Of a stretch of DNA of 64,000 nt, positions 1-11,600 are shown in pieces. Each line of letters opens with the position of its first letter. Within the stretch, counting starts at the first letter, position 1. The stretch is from Schizochytrium sp. TIO01 (Eukaryota; Sar; Bigyra; Thraustochytrida; Thraustochytriidae), in NCBI GenBank assembly GCA_004764695.1, contig SMSO01000031.1, positions 8,432,761-8,496,760 of the forward strand. The letters run 5' to 3'. The position numbers were made by a program, and so were the translations under genes. A model generated the notes under the pieces. It saw only the letters and a program-made list of their open reading frames with translations. It was not told where the DNA came from and did no database searches.

Positions 1-222
1 TAATTGATATGTAACCATACACGATTCCTCATAATGTAACTGTGACGCTGGCATCCACAGAGAAGCTGTCTGATAGACTGCGTTCCATCGCTGCACACCT
101 TCAAATGATGAATACTACCAACCACGTGCATGCGCATAACTAAAATAAAGACTGATTTATACTTGATTATAAACTTAATTTCCTTTGTGTGTTATCTCTG
201 GTGCAAAGGGAGCGACAGTAGA

Positions 223-1743
223 CTACAATCGAGAAATGAGCTTTTCACGAGGAAGCGCATCAACACCGTAGAGACGGAACTGTGCACTTGTAACTGGGTT
301 AAACAGAATCCTAAAAAACATTGCAGGATCCTGCCAGAAACTCACTTTCGGAACTGCACCAAGGTCCTTGGCGAGATTATCCATATACGGAATGTAGCGA
401 ACAAAACCACTAATAGATGGCCTGCTGAGATGCAAAAAGTATTCAGAGACCTCTAAGTCAGACTTGACAGCTTCAGCTTTTGGAGCTGGTATTAGTCCAG
501 CGAGGATTGCCGAGGCCCAGCGAGCTTGGAGTTCTCCAATACACGTCTCGTTTCCAAACGAAGTGACAAAGCCACATAAGAAGAGTGTTGGGTCCGATGG
601 GCACATGCAACTCTTGTAAAGACGCAACCATGGGACCGTGCGACCATTCTCCCAAGTTGCAGTGCGAGTGATCTCTGCTGACTCCCGAGGTCCTAGAACC
701 TTGTCCAAATTCAAAGTATACCCAGTGCAACAAATCACAGCGTCAGCGCGCATTGTGGTTCCGTCCGCCATATGAAGTTGTGTATGGCCCTGCTGATCTT
801 TACTGGTATCTCCAGTGTATTCGGGCACAAACCGAATACGTCCCTTTCTCAGCTGCTCCAGGAACTCCGGTGTTTGCTTTAGATTTGCCGATGGACTTTG
901 AGGGCCAAATAGTCCCGAAGGCGGCTCTGCCAGACCATACTCTCGAAAAACCTTATTCGTAGAGTACACAATCCAAAACAAGTATGCACGGCGTAGCTGT
1001 GTGGGGACGTTGTACTGTAGGAAGCGTTGCGCAAGCTTGAGATCAACAGGGTTTCCAGAAGAGTCCTTGGTAGGCACAATTGATGTTCCGCGACGAAAGC
1101 TGATACTCACGTCAATATCATCGTGGGTGCTTAGTTCAAGTGCAATGTCAAGGGCAGAATTGCCAATTCCCACAATGACAACAGATTTACCACGAAAGCG
1201 CGCAGGATTACGATACTCCTTTGCATGCAATACGTCCAGCTCGGGTGTTTTAGCTTTTACATTAGCAGGCATTGCCCATGTCGGTAGGCGTGGGTCCCAG
1301 AGTTTGCCTGTGCAGACGAGTACTGCATCAAAATAATCCACATCTCCATGCTCCGTTTCAACGCGCCAAATGCCCTTCTCTTGAAGTTTCTCCACACATC
1401 GCACTGCTGTGTTCCATTTGATATATTTTCCAAGATCAAAATGGTCCTGGTATGCCTGGTAATATCGCAAGATTTCTGCGTGCTTTGGAAAAACCTGTGA
1501 TGTCTCAAAGGGAAATGGGAAATCGGAGAGTTCCATAAGCGTCCGTGAAGAGTTGGTGAACAAACTATCATAAGCTGGACTATGTTGCGTGCCTTGATGC
1601 CAGACCCCACCACATGCGTGCTCCTTTTCATACCCCACCACCTCAAGTCCGCGTTCGCGACACCATTTAAGAGCCGTCAGACCAACAGAGCCAACGCCAA
1701 CCAACTGCAACCCGTTTCGCAAGTGGGACAACCCTTTCTCCAT
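223..1743 (-). CDS. Flavin-containing monooxygenase (FMO-like)
   Basis: FAD/NADPH-dependent monooxygenase expected to oxygenate soft nucleophiles (N or S atoms). The first in-frame ATG is at 1743 (506 aa); the longer open frame to 1806 starts at TTG. Seen: FAD loop GVGSVG (about residues 16-21) followed by LTALKWCRERGLEVVGYEK, NADPH loop VGIGNSALDIA, and the late CTGY motif matching the family's ATGY. The FMO signature FxGxxxHxxxY is weak: the H and Y are present in LDVLHAKEY, but F and G are replaced. No membrane anchor is visible. Oddity: the family's first beta strand (KRVAV-like) is found as PLAKRVAV in another frame directly upstream, with ATGs at 1753 and 1876. One extra base near 1698-1706 separates it from GVGSVG. 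So the true N-terminus is probably frame A joined to this frame, and the gene is either mildly broken or mis-sequenced. Family is confident; substrate unknown. Confidence 0.85.
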   Translation of the reverse strand: MEKGLSHLRNGLQLVGVGSVGLTALKWCRERGLEVVGYEKEHACGGVWHQGTQHSPAYDSLFTNSSRTLMELSDFPFPFETSQVFPKHAEILRYYQAYQDHFDLGKYIKWNTAVRCVEKLQEKGIWRVETEHGDVDYFDAVLVCTGKLWDPRLPTWAMPANVKAKTPELDVLHAKEYRNPARFRGKSVVIVGIGNSALDIALELSTHDDIDVSISFRRGTSIVPTKDSSGNPVDLKLAQRFLQYNVPTQLRRAYLFWIVYSTNKVFREYGLAEPPSGLFGPQSPSANLKQTPEFLEQLRKGRIRFVPEYTGDTSKDQQGHTQLHMADGTTMRADAVICCTGYTLNLDKVLGPRESAEITRTATWENGRTVPWLRLYKSCMCPSDPTLFLCGFVTSFGNETCIGELQARWASAILAGLIPAPKAEAVKSDLEVSEYFLHLSRPSISGFVRYIPYMDNLAKDLGAVPKVSFWQDPAMFFRILFNPVTSAQFRLYGVDALPREKLISRL

Positions 1744-3847
1744 GGTCTTCCATCGTACTAATTCTCTGCTGGTACCCGCCTTCGTTGCCCTCGTTGGAAG
1801 CCACAAATTCTAGCTCTGCCGTGTCCGGGAAGCTGTGGCTGCAGGACGAGCTAGTACGTTCGGACGAACTCTTCATCGACAATCTGGATCGATATTTTAT
1901 TCGCTTGAGGCAAGTTGAGGTCCCCCTACTTCAAAATTTACGATCCTAGTACTCTCACAGAATGCTTAGTAATTTATTATGCGCACAATCTGCGAGTCCT
2001 ACAGATTCGCATAGCCAAATTCGTCATGGTGAAAGACAATCAAATGCAAGGGTCGTTGCCATAGCTGTTGAGCAATGTGACACCGTCACAGGACAGACCA
2101 CAGGTCTGATGCTACAAGACGTTGCCTTTCTTCATTACGAAGAACCAATCAGTGGATAATGCTAGGTTTTACCGAGAAGGGATCAGTGATGATGGCTCCT
2201 ACAGGGATCATTTTGGTCCCATTTGGTACATGCCTATGAAATGATCAACCACTCTTACTAATAGAGGCTCCTCTTATCTTTTTTTCTACTTTGGCGATAA
2301 CCCAAGTGAAACCATATCATGTGATTGACTTTGTGAGGCCATGCAATACACTAGGGGTCAAAAGTAGATATTAGTCCCACTTTCACAAGCAGCACCAGCA
2401 CTGCAATATATAGAATCCTTAACTACAAAGGAAGCCAGATGAAGTCATATGGAATAAATTAACCATGCAGCTTGGAGCATAGAGCGACCGCCACAACTGA
2501 CCTTCCCAGAAAGCTATGCATAAACGCCAAACTAATGAACAATACCTGCAGTCAAACCCTAGACAAGTCTGCATTTACACATTGCATTTAGCCGAGCTTG
2601 AAGCAAGTCGTGCTGAGCGATTTGCTCTTTAGACATGCTGCAAATAGATTCAGGATACTTTACCTCTGATTTGGCTTACTATCAAATTGCTGTCTAAAAT
2701 TCCTATTTTCGTATTCTGTTTTTAGCTCAACAAACAAACCTGTATCTAGACAGTAGTGGTTGCATATATTCATAGCGATAATCGTGTGAAAGGATCTTCG
2801 AAACTGAGGATCACGTGTTTGCCCATAACCAAAGCTTAGGCCAGCTTAGCAACTATGGATCTCTCTCCAAACACTGGATACTCCGAAAGCTTTACTTTTT
2901 ATACTCAAAACCTGGTCTACTCGCTTTATTTTGCAGTGAAAACCATCTTTAGGAATAACTCAAAGTATCTCTTTCAAGTTCATCGCTCTAATGTACGTTT
3001 TCTACGCATCTTATAAATACGTTTCTAGGTGATGGTGTTGGAGCAAATTGATCCGACGTCCCCGTTAGATACTGTTAATAAATCTCGTCTCTATTCGAGA
3101 GCTTCGCACGGAAAGAAGTGAGTGTTCATATCATTTCATATTAACATCCTAGCTTTGACTACGCGATTCGTAGTAGCATGGCCCTTTCCTTTTGTCAGTG
3201 CGCAAAGCTTTCTTCACACTTAGATCCCGTTCGAGTACGTCCCTTCTCGCAGTCAACCTCTTCAGGCTGTTACACCGACATTTAACCAAGCCTTCGAGCA
3301 AATGCAAAACAGCCACCGACTCGTATGGATCGGTGCACTTAGCACCTCACACGTAATACTACATCAGTATACCGATATAATTGGCACGCCGCATTTGAGG
3401 CCGGAAGTAATAATTCACGTGCCAGGCAGGTGCTGCTGCTAGTTCTGCTACTACTTCTGCTACTGCATATACGAGGCGCTCCATATTTCTTGCTGTTGAG
3501 AAGTACATGTACTTCTTCACTATATTATTTTTTCAACAGGGCCTTGGATTTGGCCAAAAATAGCAACTGATCAATCGTCACCTTGACTCCAACTTCGGCA
3601 GCCTCCTCGGAGGGTGCTCTGCTCCATTGAAGTACTATCTTTCAGCAGCTGCAGGTAGGTAAGGTACCTACCTCCCTACCTCTCATTCGCAATTTCGGCA
3701 GTTCTCTTTCCCTGGCACGTGCTGGATCACTGTTTTCATTAATCATAAGCAAGCAGGTCTCAAGAATCTCAAAACTGCTGGAGAACCTGAAGACATCTTG
3801 AACTCGTAGGCGAATAATGCCCAATCTGGATACCGATTGGCTTCGGC

Positions 3848-3900
3848 TGAACAGCAGCTTGGAACAGCAGCTTCAAGGGTGGAACAGCAGCTTCAAGGGT
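3848..3900. repeat. 20-bp tandem duplication
   Basis: The unit ggaacagcagcttcaagggt occurs exactly twice, at 3861-3880 and 3881-3900. It is preceded by a partial copy (aacagcagctt) from about 3850. Recent slippage or duplication is likely. Confidence 0.9.
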
Positions 3901-4158
3901 GGCCGCTACTTGCCAGTCCAAGAAGAGAAGAGAATTTCGAGGAAGGAGGTACATCATGGAAGCAGCTTTTGTTCCTGCTAGTTCAATCAATCATCACCCA
4001 TTCATCAACCAATCAACCTGTCACTGCACTGAGCCCAACCGATCGGTCGGCCGGTTGACCTCAACGGCCTCGGCATCTTATAGCCGTCCAGCATCACGAT
4101 ATCAGCGTTGATTCAACGCTATCGTGGAGGTAATTTAATACTCTGGAGAGTAACTTCA

Positions 4159-4192
4159 GAACAGCGAAAATAGTCATTCAGTTTCGCTGTTC
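4159..4192. other. Perfect 11-bp inverted repeat
   Basis: gaacagcgaaa (4159-4169) and its exact reverse complement tttcgctgttc (4182-4192) flank a 12-nt loop. It could form a hairpin or be a dyad binding site. It lies in a gene-free stretch and its role is unknown. Confidence 0.7.
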
Positions 4193-5319
4193 TCGCTAAG
4201 AGGCGCCTAGGCATTTCCTAGCAGCAATTATTTCTTCGGGATGTAAACAATGAAAGCACTTAGGCGTATTTTAAAATGCCACTGCTACCTGCGGCGGTAG
4301 CAAGGCTTAGAGAGCAAGCTTCCTTTACCTACCTCCTTCGACACTCACGGTGTCAAAAGCGGTCGATAATCAAGCTCTCCGCACGAATTTACTTAAAGTT
4401 GAAGGGAGGAGGAAATAAGCTTTGCAAGATCAGAGCCTCCTGCGCCATAGATGAGTCACGACAGAGGGTTTTGTGCTTCCTTCGAACCACCACGTGAAAA
4501 CTTTCAAGGGAGCTTTCAAGAGTTGGGTATGGTCACCCTCAAGGGTGCTGCTGCTGCTTGGAAAGACCTAAACGTTTGAGAAGGCAAACGAAAAGGGGAA
4601 ATCGAAAAAGCATGCCTGAAGAGTGGGTAAGTAAGTAAGTAAGTACCTACCTAGCCAGCAAGCAGCCTTGATAGGTAGCCGTGTAAGTAGAAGTAGGAGT
4701 AATTTTGGAGACAGGACAGTGACTGATTTTTAAGGATGAACAAAACCTAGGAAAACAAAACAGGTCCACTGTCGATCTGTGAACTTGACGAAACACGTCG
4801 CAAGGTTTACATAGTACCTTGCGGCTGATTATCTGGGACAAGTAAGGAAATACAAGTCGTTAGTAGGGGGCAGACACTCAACGACGACAGTTTCCCAACA
4901 CTTTGCCTGGAGGGACCCGATTCCGCACAAGCAAAGTCGGAACTCCCTGGCCGACAGTCAGCACTTGAATACAGATAAGAGAATCCCGCGCTGCTGTACT
5001 GCTCCCTGCAGCTATCTGACGCACCTGGTCCATCTTCGAAGAAGGGACAGGCAAAGTTTATGCGAAAAGGGAACTGCATTCTGTCTGGGAACGGCACAAC
5101 TTTTGCTTATACAAGAACAGCAAGCTTGAGAGCTCTACGACCAAGCAGCTCGAACTTGGCAACTCTGACGAGCTTCGTCGAAGGAGATAACTTAAGAACA
5201 TAGCCCTGGCCAGAGGGTATTAGTTGGCGCAAAGGCAGAAGCCACAGATTTCCTGCTTATCACTAAGGTGGTGGTGCGTTGGCAGCTGTAGCATTCTTTT
5301 GCAGAATTGATTAAGGACG

Positions 5320-6378
5320 ATGAGTGAAGAGCTGGTGCCACATGAATTTCAGGTGTTTACTACGAAGGACTTTGATGAGAAAGATGCGATTCTGAAGCGA
5401 GTTCTACTGATTGTGAACCCGAAGAGCGGTCTGAAGAAGGGTCTTCGCATTTGCAGGCGCATCGTACCCATCTTGCATGCCGGAGGCTGTGAGACGCAAA
5501 TTGTCTACACGGAATATGGTGGCCACGCAAAGGTCCTTGCTCGCGAATATGACCTCAGCCAAATTGACGTTTTCGCGCCAATCGGAGGTGATGGAACAGT
5601 GCACGAATCGATCAATGGCTTTATGGAGCGCGCTGATTTTGCAGAGGTCTGTGATCGTGTAGCTATAGGTATCATCCCTGGTGGTAGTGGTAATACTCTT
5701 GCATATGACGCCGGCTTGCTCAGTCCCATCATTGCTGCAAACGCGATAGTAGCTGGGTCCATTCGCCGATTTGACGTACACAAGGTGACCCCTTTAGAAC
5801 GTAGCAGCGACAAAGATGACAGTGCTGAACCAGGCACCGCCACGGAGCCTCCAGTGTACTCTGTAAACATTGTTGGGTATGGCTTCCCAGCAAATGTCCT
5901 ACAGAAAGCAAATGCCCTACGCTGCTTTGGTGGAGCTCAGTATGAAATGGCAGCCTACCTTACCCTTATTAAAAATCAAGGGTACAAATGCCGCATCGAA
6001 ATGGTGAATGAAGATGGCACAACCGTCGTGCGTGAGGATAAATACATCATGATTCAAGGCCAGCTTACAGTGCATATGGGCAGCCGTGTACCATTTTGTG
6101 TAAACGCCAAGCTTGACGACGGTCTTATTGACCTGGTCCTCATTAAACACGCAGGTCGTCGGGATCTTGTCAAGACTATCCAGATTGCTAAAAAGGGCAG
6201 GATTGCGGAAAGCCCTCTTGTTGAGGAGTTCCAGGTCCGCTCTTTTAAAGTTCTTCCTCTTGAGCAGCCAGTTATGCTTCAAGGCCCGAGATCAGTCAAC
6301 GTAGATGGTGAGCTTGATGGCTATGCTCCTTTTGAGGCTACGGTACTCCCCCGTGCACTTCGCTTCGTGTGTCCTTAG
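5320..6378 (+). CDS. Sphingosine/diacylglycerol-type lipid kinase
   Basis: Single-exon 352-aa protein of the DAGK-catalytic family (sphingosine, diacylglycerol and ceramide kinases), phosphorylating a lipid hydroxyl with ATP. The start is ATG at 5320. Seen: VLLIVNPKSG (residues 28-37), the nucleotide-binding GGDGTVHE (89-96), PGGSGNTLA (120-128), then a beta-sandwich half with DDGLIDLVL (266-274) and the late VDGE (328-331) that closes the active site in this family. These residues look intact, so activity is expected. The protein is close to a bare catalytic core, shorter than animal sphingosine kinases, with no N-terminal targeting or PH domain and no membrane segment. Codons 161-177 form a short acidic/polar insertion. 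PGGSGN, HESING and the overall spacing favour a long-chain-base kinase over ceramide kinase, but the substrate cannot be set from sequence alone. Confidence 0.88.
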   Translation: MSEELVPHEFQVFTTKDFDEKDAILKRVLLIVNPKSGLKKGLRICRRIVPILHAGGCETQIVYTEYGGHAKVLAREYDLSQIDVFAPIGGDGTVHESINGFMERADFAEVCDRVAIGIIPGGSGNTLAYDAGLLSPIIAANAIVAGSIRRFDVHKVTPLERSSDKDDSAEPGTATEPPVYSVNIVGYGFPANVLQKANALRCFGGAQYEMAAYLTLIKNQGYKCRIEMVNEDGTTVVREDKYIMIQGQLTVHMGSRVPFCVNAKLDDGLIDLVLIKHAGRRDLVKTIQIAKKGRIAESPLVEEFQVRSFKVLPLEQPVMLQGPRSVNVDGELDGYAPFEATVLPRALRFVCP

Positions 6379-9123
6379 AAAGCTCAGCGCGATCAGCCAA
6401 AGCCTATCAATTGCGCATGCCAATATCCAATTATATCGCGTGCCATGCACTGCAGCCAAGTGTTATCGCGTTCATTAACTTATTATATTCCAGCCTAATT
6501 CATTCCATGTAGTGGTTCTGCCGTGTAACCAATGCCTGATCCATACATAATTATAATCGTTGTCACTTCTGTTCTCTTAACATTCTTTTTCGTGCTTGAA
6601 CAGAGCATAAGCAGTTCTGAGGTATTTTGAGCTGACACACCTTTTGACGATGACTAACAAGTAGTAACGAAAGATAGGAAAGAAAAGCAAATAGAATCAT
6701 AGCGAGTTCAGCGCTCACTCCAGTATTCACGCGGATAGATGTAGCTCTATCATTAGTATGAATATTGTCGTCATCATCAGAAGCCAAGGAAACCACTATT
6801 ATTTTAAACTGCTGATTGCGCGTGTATAAATATCGCCAGGTCTTCTCTGCTGTCAAAATTTGATCTTGTAGCTGGCTTGATATACTGGAGGGCAAAATCA
6901 ATCACCATCAAGTCCTCCGTCTCGTATGTGAGATTTTAGATGGTTATCAAGGTGAACGATTGCTAGTTGAAGCCTTTGCCACTGAGTAGTGATAGTGACG
7001 CGGTCACCCTTCCCTGATCATAGTACGAGTCGGTTCAAGTCCTTTTATAAAGATTGGTTTGTGTTTTCAGCCCTAGATCCTGCAGGATCGGATTACCACT
7101 CTGCTCATATACATTAATACAAATCATAGTTAAAGGTTGACCTTAGACAGGCCTTTACAGTTCTCCCTATGCAGACAGAACAGATACGAAAGACAAATCC
7201 AGGTCGTCTTGAGGGGTGACCTCTAGAAGTAGCCTATACATGATAAATAAAAATGAAGAGAAGCAAAGAGTCATATTTTTTCAAGTTGAAGTCTTCGATC
7301 ATCTGACTCAAATACGGTGCAATAAAACATGTATTTTTTTAATATTTTACGTAGGTAAGTAACCTACATGCCTAAATGGAAGATACCTACTTTAAAAAAA
7401 ATAAAAAAAAATATGACCTAATTAAAAATGCCCAATGTGCCCCCTTCACAATTTCAGAAGAAAACAAGTGTTTTCTACAAAGTTTCAAGAGTATCGTTGT
7501 CACATTTTACCTGACAAATGATGCTGTCAATGATCAAAATTGGAGCTAGATTCAAGTATAATTATACAAGAAGCCTGAGCAATATTTCTGTAAACTTCTC
7601 GTTAGAAGCAGCCAGGCCTAAAGTCTCGGATACTTGGATACCCGCACATCCAAGTTTATTTTCTCTTCTCCGAGCTTAGCGCACGAGATGGTTAACGTTT
7701 TGGTACCTGTGATGTAGATGTTAAATACGAAGAAATGTGCTTCATTACATCTCTATCAGCCTTAAGACAAACTCAGACTTGCATTTAACACACATTGAGG
7801 TATTGCCTACTATGTCACCTGGTTGCTGACATCAACGCCTATCTGAAACGGAAGTCTTGCCTGAGGACAGAGAAACTGCCTCAAATAGATGTAAAGCCTC
7901 TCAACAAGACGATGTGCTTCCCCGCCTGCGATGATTGCAGTCTCTATCTCTATGCACCGTTAAATATTTAAAGAAAAAGAAAAATGAGCGCGCCTAAACA
8001 ATACTCTTGATGGGTGTAACACTCCCCAACAAACATTAAACAACATCAATGGCCAATGCGCTTCGTATCGTTTCGAATCGCGCGAAAATGTACCTCCTCA
8101 ACAATGATTCCTCTCTTGTACAAAGCTTTGGTTGAGTTTCCCTTTGTGAATACCATTCTATTTAAAATGTGATCAGATAAATGTTGGCTTTCTAAGTCAA
8201 AGAATTATGGATATCCTTTGACATGTTGACCTAGCTATGTTGAACTACAACTTCTATCCTTCAAGTCAACTAAGGTAAACATTTTGCATTGTGCGTAATG
8301 GCTCGAGCTATTTTGCCGCTCTAGAACTTGATGCAACTCTCTTTTGCCGATATGGTGGCTCCAATCACTCGAATAAGCTAGTACTGCACATTTGTAGGTT
8401 TTGCAAATCCACTCTCCGAATCCTTCCAAATTTCTCTAAGATTTGTACTTGCATGAAGGAATTGGCCTCATCTAACATCCCCTAAAACTTGCGCCTTATT
8501 TTTGAAGTAAACTGTCTAAGGCATTTGAAGCCGAAATTGTAAAAGTCATCTCCCATGGCTCTTTTTCGCTTGTAGAACAGAGAGTTCCTGCGCTTCTCTA
8601 ACCTCGTTCGTTACGGGCAAAACTAGTAAAAGTACCCGATGAATGCTTCTTTGATTCTAGCACACGTCCGCAGTATATAACTCTTCGAAGAATTCCAAAG
8701 TAATATTAGGAAAAAGAATCATTGCGGGCATAGAGATTGCCAAGGGATCTCTACTATCTCTCCCCCCCTCCCTGCTTAGTGCATAATGAAAGTCTATGAC
8801 ATCGGACTCACTGGCAGCAACCGTTTGCTTCTTTGATCTCTGAGCACTTTCTCTTACGTATTTGCTACCTTGAGTACCAGAAATGTTGACCTTTTCGAGA
8901 GATTGTCCCAACCAACCTCTACCTGGGACATAATAGAAAACTAGAGATAACTCAAACCATCATATTTCAAGAAATCTGTGAATGTCTGACTTCAGATCTG
9001 TAATGATCAGGACGAGATCAAATGCGCAACGGAGTTAGGCACACCAGAACGTAGTGAAGGCGAATTGTCAAGCAATTTCTGTAAAACAGAAAGTTGGGAA
9101 ACTCTACTAGTGTTGGCGAAACC
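6379..9123. other. Gene-free stretch, about 2.7 kb
   Basis: 3' flank of the lipid kinase followed by A+T-rich spacer. No family-like reading was found. A palindromic gtaggtaagtaacctac sits near 7354-7370. Short open frames near 8.3 and 8.7 kb look random. Confidence 0.55.
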
Positions 9124-10023
9124 ATGGAAGCTGTGGTGGTGAGCGGTTTCAATGGACGCAAGTTTGTGACAAATCAACCTGTACCTCAAGTCGATAAGGA
9201 TGAAGTTCTTGTTGAGATTCGTGCTTTTGGCATTAATCCTATTGATTATAAACTTCAAGCGATTGCTTTCATGAGATCAGGGCAGGTGCTGGGCTGGGGT
9301 CTTGCTGGTATTGTCAAGGAGGTTGGCAGCGACGTCACAGATTTTGCAAAGGGGGATCGAGTCTTTGGCTCAGGAAAGGGCTCATATGCCGAGTTTGCAT
9401 GGTGCAAAACAGCATGTCTCACTAAAATGCCAGACTTTCTCAACTTCGCTCAATGCGCTGCACTTCCTGTGACCTACCAAACTGCGTACAAAGGTTTGGC
9501 CCAATATGGGTATTAAAGAGGACAAACCCATGGAGCGAGCGAGCGGTGGCGTTGGTACCGCAGCCATCACGTTGGGGCGTGCTATCGGAGGTCCTGAAGC
9601 CAACATTATTGCTGTTTGTTCTGGAAAGAATGAAAAGCTTGTCAAAGATCTTGGAGCAAACAGTGTTATCGATTACACAAAGGAGACGCCCCTTGGATCT
9701 CTGGGTAAACAGAGCGTTGATTTTGTTTTTGATGCCGCCTCTTTTAGTGGTGGAGGTGAAAATTACTTTGGACAAGGCCAACAGCTCCTTTAAAAGGACG
9801 GTATGCTCATTGCTTTGAACGGATCACTTTATCGTTTTACCCAATTGCTGACGGGTACCGAATCGAAAACCAAAAGATCCTTCTCTCTGATCAGAAGGGT
9901 GACGATCTTCGCGAGATTCTCAAGATTCTTAAGGAACAAAAGGTCGAGCCCATACTTGACAAAGTCCTTGAATTCAATGCTAAGAATATCAAAGAGGCCA
10001 TTTCCGATTTACAAAGTCGTTAA
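9124..10023 (+). pseudogene. Zinc-type quinone oxidoreductase (MDR family), decayed
   Basis: Relic of an NADPH:quinone oxidoreductase/alcohol-dehydrogenase-like (MDR) protein. The first part from ATG 9124 reads as the catalytic domain (INPIDYK, VLGWGLAGIV, GDRVFG, LPVTYQTAYKGLAQYGY). It then stops at a TAA near 9514-9516. The Rossmann segment ASGGVGTAAI resumes in another frame after an extra GAGC unit in the run gagcgagcgagc (about 9533-9544). That frame meets a further TAA at 9791-9793, continues as KDGMLIALNGSLY, and changes frame again near 9850-9870. The last part (YRIENQKILLSDQKG ... AISDLQSR) ends at TAA 10021-10023. Two stops plus at least two frame changes argue for a pseudogene rather than introns: no consensus splice sites bracket the lesions. 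No catalytic Zn-binding Cys/His set was noted, as expected for the QOR branch. Confidence 0.85.
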
Positions 10024-10092
10024 ACCAAGAGGAAAATCGTTCTAATAATCGGTCGTCAGGACTAGTTCAGTTCTTGCGAGATTTGGAAGACA

Positions 10093-10102
10093 CAACAACA
10101 AT

Positions 10103-10160
<58 letters not shown>
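10093..10160. repeat. (CAA)n microsatellite
   Basis: About 22 units of CAA with one ATA interruption near the start, about 70 bp downstream of the oxidoreductase relic. Confidence 0.95.
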
Positions 10161-10169
<9 letters not shown>

Positions 10170-11600
10170 TCTATGATATTTTAGAATGTTTCATTTAAGC
10201 TTAAGTTTATTCACTGACACCCCTTCAAACCGCCTCCCTGCGTCCATGTAAGAATTCTTCAAAAGTGCTTTACTTTTCAAATTGTCATAGTACTGTAAAA
10301 GATTAAGGTTGATTGATGTTTTGCTCCTAGATAGGAATGTATTGACATCAGCTCAAAGTTTACACAAGAAGAGTCAGTCTAATACTACTAAATCGTAAGA
10401 TAACTAGAGGGAAGATTGTGTAGATAAGACGTGGCCAAAATTCTATACGAAAAAGATCAATGTAAACTTAAAGAAATGAACATTAAACTAGGGTTAGACA
10501 CATGAACTATATTGTCAGCTTACATCTATGATATTACGCTTTTTGGTAGACATCAGCTACAGTATGGGCAGCAGAAGCCAACACCAGGACTGAGAATTGA
10601 GATGCCTAGACTTTCATTCTCCTAATTTGTGTTAGGGATTGAGAATTCTTTCAGATCGAGAACTCCGAAGCCCAATATTCCAAAACATTTTAATTTATGA
10701 AATCAGTATGAAAATACAAATGAATCTAGAGCTTGTGCAGATCTGGCTGCAGAAACCAAAGCAAGCCAATTCGTAACACTAATAACACAGATCTGGCAAC
10801 TCTAGGTTTACTAGAAAAGCCAAGTAACTCTACCTCTATTTACATTTTTCCTACTATCAACTCATCTCCATGCTTCAGTGATGAAAATAAGCGAAATGGA
10901 CCATGTAGGCACCCGGGAGAGAGACCTGCTCGACCGATTCTGCCCCTGGTCAGCAATGGAATTCAATCTTGGGTAGTTAGAAGAACCCTTACAAACAAAA
11001 ATACAACTGCCTGACAATCAATACTTACTACATGCGCTTTGCATCATAATGAGTTTTGGATTACAAGTAGTAGGCACATTCATCTCTGGCTCGACTGCGA
11101 CTCTAGCATTTCCGCAGCAGCAGCAACCAGGTCAGAGATAACAGGGGCGGATTGGGCTTTGGTATCGCTGGGGTATCTTGAACGTTTCAGGATCATTAAC
11201 TAAGTTGAAGTGGTTTAAAAAAAAATAAAAAATTCAGAATAAAGTAATAACCCATCATATGATATCACAACTTTTTTCTAATTCAAAATCTTTTAAACTC
11301 ATGATTTTTTTTCTATTTAGAAAAAGAAAATTGCCGCCAAAAGCAAAATAACAGCGTGTTTAAGAGAACAATTTTACAGGATTAGCTCTTCAAGCAATCC
11401 TCAAACCTGCCCTGTTTAGTTGGCGCCCTTAGACCTGAACGAGAAGAGTCCTGACAGTGTGTCCCTTCATCAGAGGGTACACAGGAAAGAAGTCACGTTT
11501 GAGTTTTGTTGTGGTTAACAAGCGTACTAGCATTCTAATTGGCTGCTTCACAGTGGCCTCCATTACCTCAAGTGCAGTAGTGCGTCAAGCTCCACGAACC
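10161..11600. other. Gene-free stretch upstream of the CoA-transferase
   Basis: A+T-rich spacer without a recognisable gene. The in-frame open stretch 11457-11600 ahead of the CoA-transferase begins at GTG and has no ATG, so it is treated as 5' untranslated sequence. Confidence 0.55.

Larger units (their letters stand above)
1877..5319. other. Gene-free stretch, about 3.4 kb
   Basis: I see no convincing gene on either strand; open frames are short and lack family features. It contains a 20-bp tandem duplication (3861-3900), a perfect 11-bp inverted repeat (4159-4192), runs of GTAAGT/GGTACC-type repeats (about 3655-3682 and 4620-4655), and presumably the promoter of the lipid kinase gene at its right end. 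Confidence 0.6.
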
